Positions 25,575 to 33,348 of a stretch of 41,799 bases of DNA are shown here, piece by piece. Made by a program: the position numbers and the translations under genes. Source of the stretch: Sphaerisporangium sp. (lineage in GTDB: Bacteria > Actinomycetota > Actinomycetes > Streptosporangiales > Streptosporangiaceae); contig JAOPYI010000293.1 in NCBI GenBank assembly GCA_025964675.1, forward strand, positions 1-41,799. Reading direction: 5' to 3'. The notes beneath the pieces were generated by a model that was not told where the DNA came from, searched no databases, and saw nothing but the letters and a program-made list of their open reading frames with translations. Each line of letters opens with the position of its first letter. Position 1 is the first letter of the stretch.

Positions 25575-26461
25575 CCGTTCACCCTCCTTCCGGCGCGGCG
25601 CAGCGAGACGGCCAGCAGCGCGATCATCGCCAGCGTCAGGCCGAGCAGGACCACGCCCATGGCGCCGCCGCGCCCCCACTTGAGCAGGCCGTTGACCTGC
25701 GTGAAGATCTGCTGCGAGATCATCGCGTCGGTCGGTGAGCCGAGCAGCGCAGGGGTGATGTAGAACCCGAGAGCGCTGATGAACACCGTCAGGCAGCCCG
25801 CGGAGACGCCTGGCAGCGACAGCGGCATGTAAACCGTGGCGAACGCCGTCGCCGGTCGGGCGCCGAGGCTGCGGGCGGCCGGTAGCAGCCGCTGGTCGAT
25901 GCCGGACATCACGGCGTACAGCGGAAGAACCATGAACGGCATGAGCAACTGCACCATGCCGATGATCACACCGGTCTGCGTGCGGATCAGGCTGAACGGG
26001 CCGAGGCCGAACGCGCCGAGGATCTGGTTGATCACACCGGTGTCCTGTAGCAGGATCACCCAGGCGAAGGTCCGCACCATGAGGCTGGTCCAGAACGGCA
26101 GCAGCACCAGCATCGTCAGCACGCCGCGGACGCGCGGCCCCGCCACCGTCATCGCGTACGCGTAGGGGTACGACAGCACGAGCGAGATCAGCGTCACCCA
26201 GAGAGCCGTGGTGAACGTGCGGGTCAGCGTCCTGAGGTTGCCCGGTTCGCCGAAGAACCATGTGAAGTTGCCGAGCCCGGGGGCCGGGTCGGTGAAGGCG
26301 CTCCACGCGACCACGGCAAGCGGGTACAGGAAGAACACGGCGAGGGCGATCAGCGCGGGAAGGATCAGCAGCGCCGGGCGGCGCCCGCCGGGCTCGCGGG
26401 CCGCCGCCCGCCCCTTGGTCGCGGAGCGGGCGGTGCCGGACAGTTCGTCCAGAAGGACCAT
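25571..26461 (-). CDS. polyamine-type ABC transporter permease (PotB-like)
   Basis: A 296-residue permease with about six membrane helices after a basic N-terminus. The EAA-type loop is AARSLGARPATAFATVYMPL, and FWTSLMVRTFAWVILLQDTG is typical of PotB. It pairs with the PotC-like protein to form the channel. Its ATG at 26461 lies 18 bases after the stop of the binding-protein gene; the ribosome site is weak, so it may rely on coupling. Confidence 0.92.
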   Translation of the reverse strand: MVLLDELSGTARSATKGRAAAREPGGRRPALLILPALIALAVFFLYPLAVVAWSAFTDPAPGLGNFTWFFGEPGNLRTLTRTFTTALWVTLISLVLSYPYAYAMTVAGPRVRGVLTMLVLLPFWTSLMVRTFAWVILLQDTGVINQILGAFGLGPFSLIRTQTGVIIGMVQLLMPFMVLPLYAVMSGIDQRLLPAARSLGARPATAFATVYMPLSLPGVSAGCLTVFISALGFYITPALLGSPTDAMISQQIFTQVNGLLKWGRGGAMGVVLLGLTLAMIALLAVSLRRAGRRVNG

Positions 26462-26479
26462 GTCAGATCAGATCCCGCC

Positions 26480-27595
26480 TCAGCCGCCGAGCCAGGCGGA
26501 CCACTTCTCGATCAGCGCCGACTGGTTGTCGGCCCACCACTTGGCGTCGATCGGCAGGGCCGTGGAAGCGATGTCCGGCCGCGTGGTGAGGAAGGACTTG
26601 CCGAGGTCGTCCAGGGTCGGCTTCGCGTCGGTGTTGACGGGGGAGTAGGAGGTCAGCTCGGTCAGCTTGGCCTGCTGCTGCGCCCCCAGGTAGTAGTTGA
26701 TCAGCGCCATGGCGGCCTTGGGGTTCTTGGTGCCCTTGGGCACGCTGATCGCGTCCATGATCGGCATCCACTGGTTCCACTGGATCTGGAACGACGCGCC
26801 GTTCTTGACCGCCGCGTACGCCCGGCCGCTCCAGAGCATGGCCATGTCGACCTCGCCCGACTCGAGGAGCTGCTGCGACTCGGCGCCGGTCTTCCAGAAC
26901 ACGAGGTTCGGGCGGATGGTGGTCAGCTTCTTGCCGGCGCGGTCGGCGTCCAGGGGGTACAGCTTGTCCGGCGCGACGCCGTCGGCGATCAGCGCCGCCT
27001 CCCACGGGCCGGGAGCCGCGTCACCGGGCACGCCTGGGACGGCACGCTTGCCGGGGAACTTCGCGGTGTCGAAGAAGTCCTTCCAGTCCTTGGGCGGGTT
27101 CGCGCCGAACTTCTTGGCGTTGTAGGCGAACACCATGCCGTACTGCATCGCCGGGACGCTGCACTGGGTGGCGAGGCCCGCCGGCACCTTCGACTTATCG
27201 ATGATCGAGTAGTCGAGCGGCTGGAGCAGCTTGCCGCACTGCGCCTGGGACCAGATCGCGTCGCTGTCCACCACGTCCCAGGTCACGTTGGAGGAGTCGA
27301 CCTGCGCCTTGACCTTGGCGTAGTCCGTCGGGCCGTCCTGCAGCACCTGGGCGCCGGACTCCTTGGCGAACGGGTCCACGGCCGCGTCCTGCTGGCCCTT
27401 CTGGTAGACGCCGCCGTAGGACACGAAGGTCAGGTTGACGCCCTTCAGGGCGTCCTTCTTGATCGTCCCGGCTTTGGCCGGCCCGGAACCCAGGTCGACC
27501 TTCGCGGGACCGGCCGTACCGCCGCCACAGGCGGCCGCCAGGAGCAGAGACGCGGCGACGGCGGCGAGCGAGACGGATCGTGGGAGTTTTGACAT
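26480..27595 (-). CDS. polyamine-type substrate-binding lipoprotein (PotD-like)
   Basis: A 371-residue extracytoplasmic binding protein. The signal peptide ends LLLAAAC (lipobox), and the mature protein begins after a short G/P-rich linker. NLTFVSYGGVYQKGQQDAAV, the WDVVDSDAIWSQAQ segment and VPAMQYGMVFAYNAKKF are typical of the PotD/PotF fold. The ATG at 27595 is preceded by AAAGGGGGG at four bases; a GTG fifteen codons earlier would break the signal peptide. First structural gene of the transporter operon, 163 bp downstream of the regulator. Ligand specificity (putrescine, spermidine or another amine) cannot be read off. Confidence 0.93.
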   Translation of the reverse strand: MSKLPRSVSLAAVAASLLLAAACGGGTAGPAKVDLGSGPAKAGTIKKDALKGVNLTFVSYGGVYQKGQQDAAVDPFAKESGAQVLQDGPTDYAKVKAQVDSSNVTWDVVDSDAIWSQAQCGKLLQPLDYSIIDKSKVPAGLATQCSVPAMQYGMVFAYNAKKFGANPPKDWKDFFDTAKFPGKRAVPGVPGDAAPGPWEAALIADGVAPDKLYPLDADRAGKKLTTIRPNLVFWKTGAESQQLLESGEVDMAMLWSGRAYAAVKNGASFQIQWNQWMPIMDAISVPKGTKNPKAAMALINYYLGAQQQAKLTELTSYSPVNTDAKPTLDDLGKSFLTTRPDIASTALPIDAKWWADNQSALIEKWSAWLGG

Positions 27596-27649
27596 GGTTC
27601 CCCCCTTTGGTAGCGGGTGATCACAAGACGCGTGGGGCACGTCCCGTCG

Positions 27650-27673
27650 CGCACCCGCGGAGCTGCGGGTGCG
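27650..27673 (-). terminator. hairpin between the XRE-cupin regulator and the PotD-like gene
   Basis: CGCACCCGC (27650-27658) pairs with GCGGGTGCG (27665-27673) around a GGAGCT loop: a 9 bp GC stem without T-run, 86 bases after the regulator's stop. It may terminate the regulator transcript or form a leader structure for the transporter operon. No clear promoter motif was found between it and the PotD-like start. Confidence 0.5.
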
Positions 27674-27758
27674 TCGAGGTTGTAGGCGCCGTTTCCCTGG
27701 GGGGTGCCGGCGGACTGTGAATGAAGAAGCGCGCCGGCCGCGGGAACGCGTCGGCGGG

Positions 27759-28361
27759 TCAGGAGGGCGTCGGCGGGCTGATCACCCAGAGCACCTCGAG
27801 CGACTCCGGGCCCTCGTTGACGACGCGGTGCGGCGTCGAGGTCCGGTACTCGATGCTGTCCCCGGTTTCCAGCTCGTAGGAGGCGGCCGACTCCGGTGGG
27901 CCGATCCACAAGGTGGCCCAGCCGCGGAGCACCAGGAGGATCTCCTGGGAGTCGCCGTGGGTGTACAGCTCTTCCCCGGTGGAGGCTCCGGGGTCGAACT
28001 CGCCGCTGTACACCTCCATGTTCTGAAGGGGCCGTTGCGAGATCAGGTACTTGCGGGTTCCGGGGCTGGTGTGTAACTCGGGGCGATCGGATCGGCGGAC
28101 GATGCGGTGCTCGACGACATCACCCTCGCTGAACAGGTCGGCCACCGTGAGCCCGAGGACCCCGGCGATCCGCCGGAGCATCCCGATGCTCGCGCTGGTG
28201 CGCCCGCGCTCGAGCTGGCTGATGAAGCCGGGGCTGGCCCCCGCCTGGCCGGCGAGGTCCCGTAGCGTCATCTGGCGCATGGCCCGGTACGCCCTGATAC
28301 GCGCCCCGAGGCGTACGGTGTCCGCCTCGGCAGCGTTCTCAGTCGGGGGCTCAGCCGCCAT
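27759..28361 (-). CDS. XRE-cupin transcriptional regulator (PuuR-like)
   Basis: A 200-residue regulator. Residues about 18-72 are an XRE helix-turn-helix (MTLRDLAGQAGASPGFISQL, then ERGRTSASIGMLRRIAGVLG), and the C-terminal half is a cupin (YTHGDSQEILLVLRGWATLW, then YELETGDSIEYRTSTPHRVV). This layout is that of PuuR, which represses putrescine catabolism in E. coli. Lying upstream of PotDBCA-like genes and an FAD oxidase, it probably controls them in response to the amine. The ATG at 28361 is used; a TTG directly before it is possible. The ribosome site is weak. Its own leader contains three AAACA-type half-sites, so autorepression is likely. Confidence 0.9.
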   Translation of the reverse strand: MAAEPPTENAAEADTVRLGARIRAYRAMRQMTLRDLAGQAGASPGFISQLERGRTSASIGMLRRIAGVLGLTVADLFSEGDVVEHRIVRRSDRPELHTSPGTRKYLISQRPLQNMEVYSGEFDPGASTGEELYTHGDSQEILLVLRGWATLWIGPPESAASYELETGDSIEYRTSTPHRVVNEGPESLEVLWVISPPTPS

Positions 28362-28398
28362 CAAACAATCCGATCTTCTTTACTAAACATATTGTTTG
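28362..28398 (-). promoter_or_regulatory. probable operator of the XRE-cupin regulator
   Basis: Three half-sites lie between the predicted transcription start and the ATG: CAAACA at 28362-28367, TAAACA at 28384-28389 (exactly 22 bp further) and its inverse TGTTTG at 28393-28398. The last two form the palindrome AAACA-TAT-TGTTT (28385-28397); the first and third give an 8 bp inverted repeat, CAAACAAT/ATTGTTTG. The strong local A+T content stands out in this GC-rich DNA. Confidence 0.6.
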
Positions 28399-28412
28399 GT
28401 AGCAATGAAGGG

Positions 28413-28441
28413 ACTGTATAGAGGTGTGACCTGCTTCTCAA
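28413..28441 (-). promoter_or_regulatory. promoter of the XRE-cupin regulator
   Basis: On the minus strand TTGAGA (28436-28441) and TACAGT (28413-28418) are separated by 17 bp. Transcription would start near 28406, about 45 nt before the ATG, placing the AAACA half-sites in the early transcribed region where a bound protein would block elongation or initiation. Confidence 0.55.
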
Positions 28442-28689
28442 AGGCCCCAAGGGTAACGAAGCGGTCACAGCCGACATGAGCCCCGAAAAGCGACATGCAA
28501 CGCCGCCCGCCGATGGCCAGGCGAGGACCGTCGGCTTCACCGGGAGATCGTGAAGTCCAGAAGTTCGCCGGTTCATAGAGGTGTGGGAGTGTTGATCCGG
28601 GGAAAGCCTGAAGCCCCGGGGAGCTGGTCAGGTGCGGGGTGGTGCGGTGATCACGGGGTACGGGCCGTACAGGTGCGGTGGGGGCGAGG
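28442..28689 (+). other. non-coding part of the divergent region between regulator and prsW-like gene
   Basis: The whole gap between the two divergent starts is 364 bases (28362-28725). Apart from the regulator's promoter and operator at its left end and the prsW-like promoter at its right end, I see no gene, repeat or structured RNA in these 248 bases. Confidence 0.5.
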
Positions 28690-28718
28690 GGGACACCTCG
28701 TGCCCGGTCGATTACGCT
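28690..28718 (+). promoter_or_regulatory. promoter of the PrsW-like gene, predicting a leaderless mRNA
   Basis: A TACGCT -10 (28713-28718) lies 17 bp after GGGACA (28690-28695), and the ATG is at 28726, eight bases beyond the -10. The start of transcription therefore falls on or next to the A of the ATG. No ribosome-binding site precedes the ATG, which agrees with a leaderless transcript. Confidence 0.6.
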
Positions 28719-28725
28719 CGCGAAC

Positions 28726-30126
28726 ATGACGAACCTTGATCCCCGCTGGGTGCTGAAGGAGCGCCCCTCCGTCGGATTGATCATCGGGCTCGTCGTGGCC
28801 GGCATGTGCACGCTGGTGTCGTTCTCCTTCGACATCTTCAACGGGGAGCCCGTCCAGTTCTTCATCGCGCTCACCCTCGCCCTAGCGCCGGTGCCGCTGC
28901 TGCTCGCCGGGCTGCTCGCGCTCGACCGCATGGAGCCGGAGCCGCGCAAGGACCTGGCGTTCGCGTTCATGTGGGGCGCCGGCATCGCGGTGCTGGTCGC
29001 GGGCATACTGAACACCCTCAACCTGAAGTACGTCACCATCGCCACCCAGGACGCGGTCAGCGCCCGCAACCTGGTGGCCACTTTCGGGGCGCCCGTGGTG
29101 GAGGAGACCATAAAGGGCCTGGTGCTCCTCGGCCTGCTGCGGTGGCGCCGCCAGGAGCTGGACGGCCCGACCGACGGCATCATCTACGCCGGCATGGTCG
29201 GCCTCGGCTTCGCCATGAGCGAGAACGTCAGCTACTACATCATGGCCCAGGACCAGCACGGCGTGCAGGGCCTGGCGGTCACCGTGGTGCTCCGCGGCAT
29301 CCTGTCGCCGTTCGCCCACCCGCTGTTCACCTCCATGATCGGCATCGCCGTGGCGTACGCCGCGCAGAGCCGGGGCCGGGTGCGGCGCAGTGTGGTCTTC
29401 CTGGGCTGGATGGGCGCGATCACCCTGCACGGCATCTGGAACGGCTTCACCTCCTACGGCGGGTTCCAGGGCCTGGCACTGGCCTACCTGCTGCTGATGA
29501 TCCTGTTCTTCGTCGAGCTCGGAGTGATCGTCAAGGACCGCAAGCGCATCGTGGGCCTCATCCAGCAGTACCTTCCGCCGTACGGAGGGCTGGGGCTGGT
29601 CACCGACATCGACGTCTTCATGCTGTCCTCGCTGCAGGGGCGGCGGCAGGCCCGGCAGTGGGCGAAGGCCTATGGCGGTCCCGCCGGACTGCTCGCCATG
29701 CGCGACTACCAGCTCTCCGCGACCGAGCTGGGCCTGCTCCACGAGCGCGGCATCCGGGGCGTGATCGGCAGGGACACCTTCGAGACGCAGCGAGAAGCCC
29801 TCCTGGCATGCATGAGCGCGGCCAAGGCGGCGTTCCCCGTGCCCGAGAGGCACCAGACCACGATCGCCAAGGGGATGGCCCCTCCCGGATACGCCCCCGG
29901 GCACGACACGCGGCACTCCGCCTCGCCGTACCCTCCGTCCGACGGCTTCCCACGCGATCCGTATCCGTCGGACGGCCCGCACGGTCCCCAGGCGTGGCAG
30001 GGTCCTCAGGGACCGCCGGAATGGCAGGGCCCGCAGCGTCCGCCCGGCAACCCGGCGCCGCCCCGGCGTCCCGACGGCTGGGGCCCGTACGGCACGCCAC
30101 CGGCCAACCCGGGCGGCAGGCAGTGA
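28726..30126 (+). CDS. PrsW-family intramembrane metalloprotease
   Basis: A 466-residue polytopic membrane protein with about eight helices. The PrsW family's conserved sites are present: Glu126-Glu127 in VEETIKGL, Glu166-Asn167 in MSENVSYY, His198 in FAHPLFTS and His235 in LHGIWNG. In Bacillus, PrsW cleaves an anti-sigma factor; here the substrate is unknown and no sigma/anti-sigma pair is visible nearby. After the membrane domain come about 80 residues of soluble sequence, then a tail of about 90 residues very rich in Pro, Gly and Gln that is probably cytoplasmic and disordered. The ATG at 28726 is chosen on the promoter geometry and family alignment. Confidence 0.9.
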   Translation: MTNLDPRWVLKERPSVGLIIGLVVAGMCTLVSFSFDIFNGEPVQFFIALTLALAPVPLLLAGLLALDRMEPEPRKDLAFAFMWGAGIAVLVAGILNTLNLKYVTIATQDAVSARNLVATFGAPVVEETIKGLVLLGLLRWRRQELDGPTDGIIYAGMVGLGFAMSENVSYYIMAQDQHGVQGLAVTVVLRGILSPFAHPLFTSMIGIAVAYAAQSRGRVRRSVVFLGWMGAITLHGIWNGFTSYGGFQGLALAYLLLMILFFVELGVIVKDRKRIVGLIQQYLPPYGGLGLVTDIDVFMLSSLQGRRQARQWAKAYGGPAGLLAMRDYQLSATELGLLHERGIRGVIGRDTFETQREALLACMSAAKAAFPVPERHQTTIAKGMAPPGYAPGHDTRHSASPYPPSDGFPRDPYPSDGPHGPQAWQGPQGPPEWQGPQRPPGNPAPPRRPDGWGPYGTPPANPGGRQ

Positions 30127-30129
30127 AAC

Positions 30130-30178
30130 CGGCCTCATAGGCCGAACCCCGGAATGACATCGACCGGCCGGGCCGGTC
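30130..30178 (+). terminator. tandem hairpins between convergent prsW-like and DUF218 genes
   Basis: The first hairpin is CGGCC-TCATA-GGCCG (30130-30144). The second is a near-loopless palindrome, GACCGGCC-G-GGCCGGTC (30162-30178), that overlaps the stop codon of the convergent gene. Together they fill the 50-base gap and should act on both transcripts. Confidence 0.55.
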
Positions 30179-30938
30179 AGGGGTGGGAGGCGAGGAACCG
30201 GTCGAGGGAGGTCTCGCGGGGGCCGGGGAAGACCGGCGGCGACTTGAGCACCACCGAGTCGAGGAACCCCTTGGCCGTCGCCGCGAACTCCCGCGCCGCG
30301 TAGATGTAGGTGCGGCCCGGCCACGTGACGGCGGAGTCGTCGCCGACCCCGAAGGCGTCCAGGCCCGCCGTACGGCACAGCGCGACGGCACGCGGCAGAT
30401 GGAAGCTCTGCGTGACGACCGTGAGGCGCCGGACCCCGAACACGTCGCGGGCGCGGACGCAGGAGTCCCAGGTGTCGAACCCCGCGTAGTCGAGGACCAG
30501 CACGTCCCCTGGCACTCCATGGGCGATGAGGTAGTCACGCATGACCGAGGGCTCGTCGTACCCCACTCGGCTGTTGTCGCCCGACAACAGCAGGGCCCGG
30601 ACCTTGCCGCCGTGGTAAAGCTCGGCGGCGACGTCCAGGCGCGTGGCCAGCATCGGCGTGGGGGAGCCGTGGTACAGGCCCGCTCCCAGCACCAGGCCAA
30701 CGGGGGCCGCGGGAACCTCGCCCATCCACCCGGTGGCCGCGCCGGCCGTGACCCTGTAGCCGGTGGTGGACAGCCAGGCCCAGGTCATCGGCGCGAGGCC
30801 GAGCAGGCTGAGCGCGACGGCCCCGAGGAACGCGCGGCGGCGCGCGGCCCGTGACCAGCGGGGAAGGCGAAGCTGAGCCACCCGGAGGAGGCGGAGCCGT
30901 GCCGCCCGTGGCGACCGGGGGGTGCGGAGGCGAATCAT
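30177..30938 (-). CDS. DUF218 (SanA/YdcF/ElyC-like) membrane-anchored protein
   Basis: A 253-residue protein with a very basic N-terminus (about 35 residues), one membrane helix (about residues 37-57) and an extracytoplasmic DUF218 domain. Family marks are VLGAGLYHGSPTPMLATRLD, ALLLSGDNS and VTQSFHLPRAVALCR. Relatives SanA and ElyC affect envelope integrity and vancomycin sensitivity in enterobacteria; the biochemical role is not settled. It follows ctaA by only 6 bp without a clear ribosome site, so it is probably cotranscribed and translationally coupled to ctaA. Confidence 0.87.
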   Translation of the reverse strand: MIRLRTPRSPRAARLRLLRVAQLRLPRWSRAARRRAFLGAVALSLLGLAPMTWAWLSTTGYRVTAGAATGWMGEVPAAPVGLVLGAGLYHGSPTPMLATRLDVAAELYHGGKVRALLLSGDNSRVGYDEPSVMRDYLIAHGVPGDVLVLDYAGFDTWDSCVRARDVFGVRRLTVVTQSFHLPRAVALCRTAGLDAFGVGDDSAVTWPGRTYIYAAREFAATAKGFLDSVVLKSPPVFPGPRETSLDRFLASHP

Positions 30939-30944
30939 GGAAGG

Positions 30945-31988
30945 TTAGACGCTCAGAGCGTCGAGTTCGTTGTGACCGGAGGCGATCGATCCGGCCGTGC
31001 CGCGCGAGCGCATGAGGAAGACCACCCGCAGGGTCGCGATCCAGACGAGCGTGGCCCCGAGCACGTGCAGCCCGACCAGCAGCGCGGGTACGGCCAGGTA
31101 GTACTGCACGTAGCCGATCACGCCCTGGACCAGCTCGACGCCGAGCAGGATCAGCGCGCCGCGCCTCGCCCGGCCGGGGGAGTCGGTCACGTGCAGCGCG
31201 AACAGCAGCGCGAAGGTCAGCCCGAGCACGATCCACACCACGTCGGTGTGCAGCCGGGCCACCATCTCGATGTCGAAGCCGAAGCGCGACGCGGCCTGGT
31301 CACCGGAATGCGGCCCGGTGCCGGTGACGACCACCCCCGCGATCACCAGCACGAACACGGCGGCGACCAGGAAGAAGCCGAGCGTGCGGACGTCGCGGTG
31401 GACCAGCCGCCGTGGCGGGGCGTCGCCCTCGCCGGAGCGGGCGTACAGCGTGAACGTCGCCATGATCAGGCCGATGGACAGCAGGAAGTGGACGCTGACC
31501 GTGACCGGGTTGAGGAGCGTCCGCACGACCAGGCCGCCCCACAGCGCCTGGGCGGCGATGCCGATCGGCTGGACCCACGCGAGGCGGACCAGGCCGGGGC
31601 GGCGTGGTGCGACCCGGAGCACGGCGACCACGCAGCCCAGGGCGACGGCCAGGACAAGGAAGCCCACCAGCCGGTTGCCGAACTCGATCATCATGTTCAC
31701 CGGCGAGTGCGTGTCGTGCAACGTCGGCACGAAGCTGTCGGGCGTGCAGCGCGGCCACGTCGGGCAGCCGAGCCCCGAACCGGTGAGCCGCACGGCCGCG
31801 CCCGTGATGGTGACGCCGACGTTGACGACCACGCTGGCCAGCGCCCACCGCCTGACGGTGACGGGAGTCGCGGACCACGCTGAGTGGAAGAAGCCGAGCG
31901 CGCGGCTTGGGACCTGGTCGAGGAGGGCGCGCGCCCGCGTGTGCCCGGCGCGGCTCTGGGGTTGGTCTGCTACGGTCACGGCACACAT
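30945..31988 (-). CDS. ctaA: heme A synthase (CtaA/COX15)
   Basis: Oxidises the methyl group of heme O to make heme A for cytochrome oxidase. The protein has about eight membrane helices with the paired conserved histidines: EFGNRLVGF in an early helix, VSVHFLLSIG, MVARLHTDVVW and VGLHVLGATLVW. CPTWPRC holds a Cys pair as in Gram-positive CtaA. The ATG at 31988 (347 aa) is listed, but no ribosome site precedes it. A -10-like TACGAT at 31987-31992 would make the GTG at 31979 a leaderless start instead. It is separated from ctaB by an inserted 11 kb. Confidence 0.93.
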   Translation of the reverse strand: MCAVTVADQPQSRAGHTRARALLDQVPSRALGFFHSAWSATPVTVRRWALASVVVNVGVTITGAAVRLTGSGLGCPTWPRCTPDSFVPTLHDTHSPVNMMIEFGNRLVGFLVLAVALGCVVAVLRVAPRRPGLVRLAWVQPIGIAAQALWGGLVVRTLLNPVTVSVHFLLSIGLIMATFTLYARSGEGDAPPRRLVHRDVRTLGFFLVAAVFVLVIAGVVVTGTGPHSGDQAASRFGFDIEMVARLHTDVVWIVLGLTFALLFALHVTDSPGRARRGALILLGVELVQGVIGYVQYYLAVPALLVGLHVLGATLVWIATLRVVFLMRSRGTAGSIASGHNELDALSV

Positions 31989-32163
31989 CGTAGGCGGCCA
32001 TGGCACCGGTCCCACCGTGAACCCTTCTGTCCGGTGATACCGGTTCAGCCCCGGCTTCCGCCCTCCCGCCTCGCGGGCCGCTCGTCCCATGCCGGCCGCC
32101 GTCTTACCTCTCGTCGGCCTTCACATGTTCGCCGGGGTGCCCGGAATGCACCGGACAAGAGCA

Positions 32164-32193
32164 TTGAATGGGTAAATGGATATGTGACATATT
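32164..32193 (+). promoter_or_regulatory. promoter and 13-base palindromic operator of the hydroxyproline operon
   Basis: TTGAAT (32164-32169) and CATATT (32188-32193) are 18 bp apart. The perfect palindrome ATATGT-G-ACATAT (32180-32192) covers the -10, where a repressor would block transcription. The same word TGTGACAT recurs in the transporter promoter at 37311-37318. GntR-type regulators commonly bind GT/AC-based palindromes of this kind, but no regulator gene is in the window. Confidence 0.6.
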
Positions 32194-32211
32194 ACTGGCG
32201 TGAGGGTGGGG

Positions 32212-33348
32212 ATGACCGACGTCGTGGTGGTCGGTGCGGGAGTCGTCGGAGCGGCCTGCGCCTACTTCGCCGCCCGGGCGGGTCTTTCCGTCACCGTCGT
32301 CGACAGGGGCCCAGTCGCGGCCGGCACGACCGGGTCGGGTGAGGGCAACATCCTCGTCTCCGACAAGGAGCCGGGTCCCGAGCTGGAGCTGGCCCTGCTG
32401 TCCAACCGCCTGTGGCGCGAGCTGGCCTGCCTCGGCGGCTTCGACTTCGAGCCCAAGGGCGGGCTGGTCGTCGCCGAGACCACCGAGATCCTCGATGCCC
32501 TCGCCACGCTCGCCGATGGACAGGCTGGCCGGGGCGTGGAGCACACGCTCGTGGCCGAGGAAGAGCTGCCGGGATACGAGCCGCACCTGACACGCGACGT
32601 GGCCGGCGGGGTCTTCTACCCGCAGGACGCGCAGGTCCAGCCCATGCTGGCCGCCGCGAGGCTCGTCCAGCACGGTCCCGGAGCCACGCTGCGGACCGGG
32701 ACGACGGTCACCGGATTCCTGCGCGAGGGCGACCGGGTCACGGGTGTCCGTACCGACAAGGGCGACATCCCGGCTGGGGCCGTGGTGAACGCGTCCGGCA
32801 CCTGGGGCGGCGAGCTCGCCGCGCTCGCCGGCCTCGACCTGCCGATCCTGCCGCGCCGGGGCTTCATCCTGGTCACCGAGCCCATCTCAGGACGCCTCGG
32901 CGTGCCGCTGATCAGGCACAAGGTCTACACCGCCGCCTACGTCACCGACGTGGCCAGCGACTCGGCCGGCCTCTCCACCAGCGCGGTCGTCGAGGGCACG
33001 CCCGCCGGCACCGTGCTCATCGGCGCCAGCCGCGAGCGGGTCGGCTTCGACAGGACCGTCTCCATCCCGGTGCTGGAGACGCTGGCACGCCAGGCCGTCC
33101 GGCTGTTCCCCGTGCTCGCCGCTCGCCGGGTGATCAGGACCTACTGCGGCTTCCGGCCGTACTGCCCGGACCACCTGCCCGTGATCGGCGCGGATCCCCG
33201 GGCTCCGGGCCTCTACCACGCCTGCGGGCACGAGGGCGCCGGCATCGGCCTCGCCCCGGCCACCGGGCACCTCATCGCTGGGCAGCTCACCGGCGCGGCG
33301 CCCGAGATGGACCTGAGTCCCTTCCGCCCGGAAAGGTTCGCGGCGTGA
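32212..33348 (+). CDS. FAD-dependent oxidoreductase, catalytic subunit of a D-hydroxyproline-type dehydrogenase
   Basis: A 378-residue DAO-fold flavoprotein: GAGVVGAACAYFAARAG near the N-terminus binds FAD, TTGSGEGNILVSDKEPG is the second FAD loop, and YCGFRPYCPDHLPVIG with GHEGAGIGLAPATG closes the C-terminus. With the adjacent 2Fe-2S and FAD/BFD subunits it matches the three-part D-hydroxyproline dehydrogenase (LhpBEF) of Pseudomonas, which oxidises D-hydroxyproline to pyrroline-4-hydroxy-2-carboxylate. The ATG at 32212 is chosen because of the AGGG upstream; GTGs at 32200 and 32206 are in frame, and the first would be leaderless from the predicted promoter. First gene of the operon. Confidence 0.87.
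   Translation: MTDVVVVGAGVVGAACAYFAARAGLSVTVVDRGPVAAGTTGSGEGNILVSDKEPGPELELALLSNRLWRELACLGGFDFEPKGGLVVAETTEILDALATLADGQAGRGVEHTLVAEEELPGYEPHLTRDVAGGVFYPQDAQVQPMLAAARLVQHGPGATLRTGTTVTGFLREGDRVTGVRTDKGDIPAGAVVNASGTWGGELAALAGLDLPILPRRGFILVTEPISGRLGVPLIRHKVYTAAYVTDVASDSAGLSTSAVVEGTPAGTVLIGASRERVGFDRTVSIPVLETLARQAVRLFPVLAARRVIRTYCGFRPYCPDHLPVIGADPRAPGLYHACGHEGAGIGLAPATGHLIAGQLTGAAPEMDLSPFRPERFAA

Noticed and set aside
24708-26306. Apparent extended permease of about 530 residues
   Set aside because: The portion upstream of 25574 mirrors the PotB-like gene; the ATGA overlap with a strong ribosome site fixes the real start.
28383-29183. Minus-strand frame of 266 codons opposite the prsW-like gene start
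   Set aside because: It is antisense to conserved PrsW coding sequence and Ser/Arg/Thr-rich without motif.
29880-30123. Pro/Gly/Gln-rich tail of the PrsW-like protein considered as a separate repeat element
   Set aside because: It is in frame with the protease and varies in unit length; it looks like an ordinary actinobacterial low-complexity tail.
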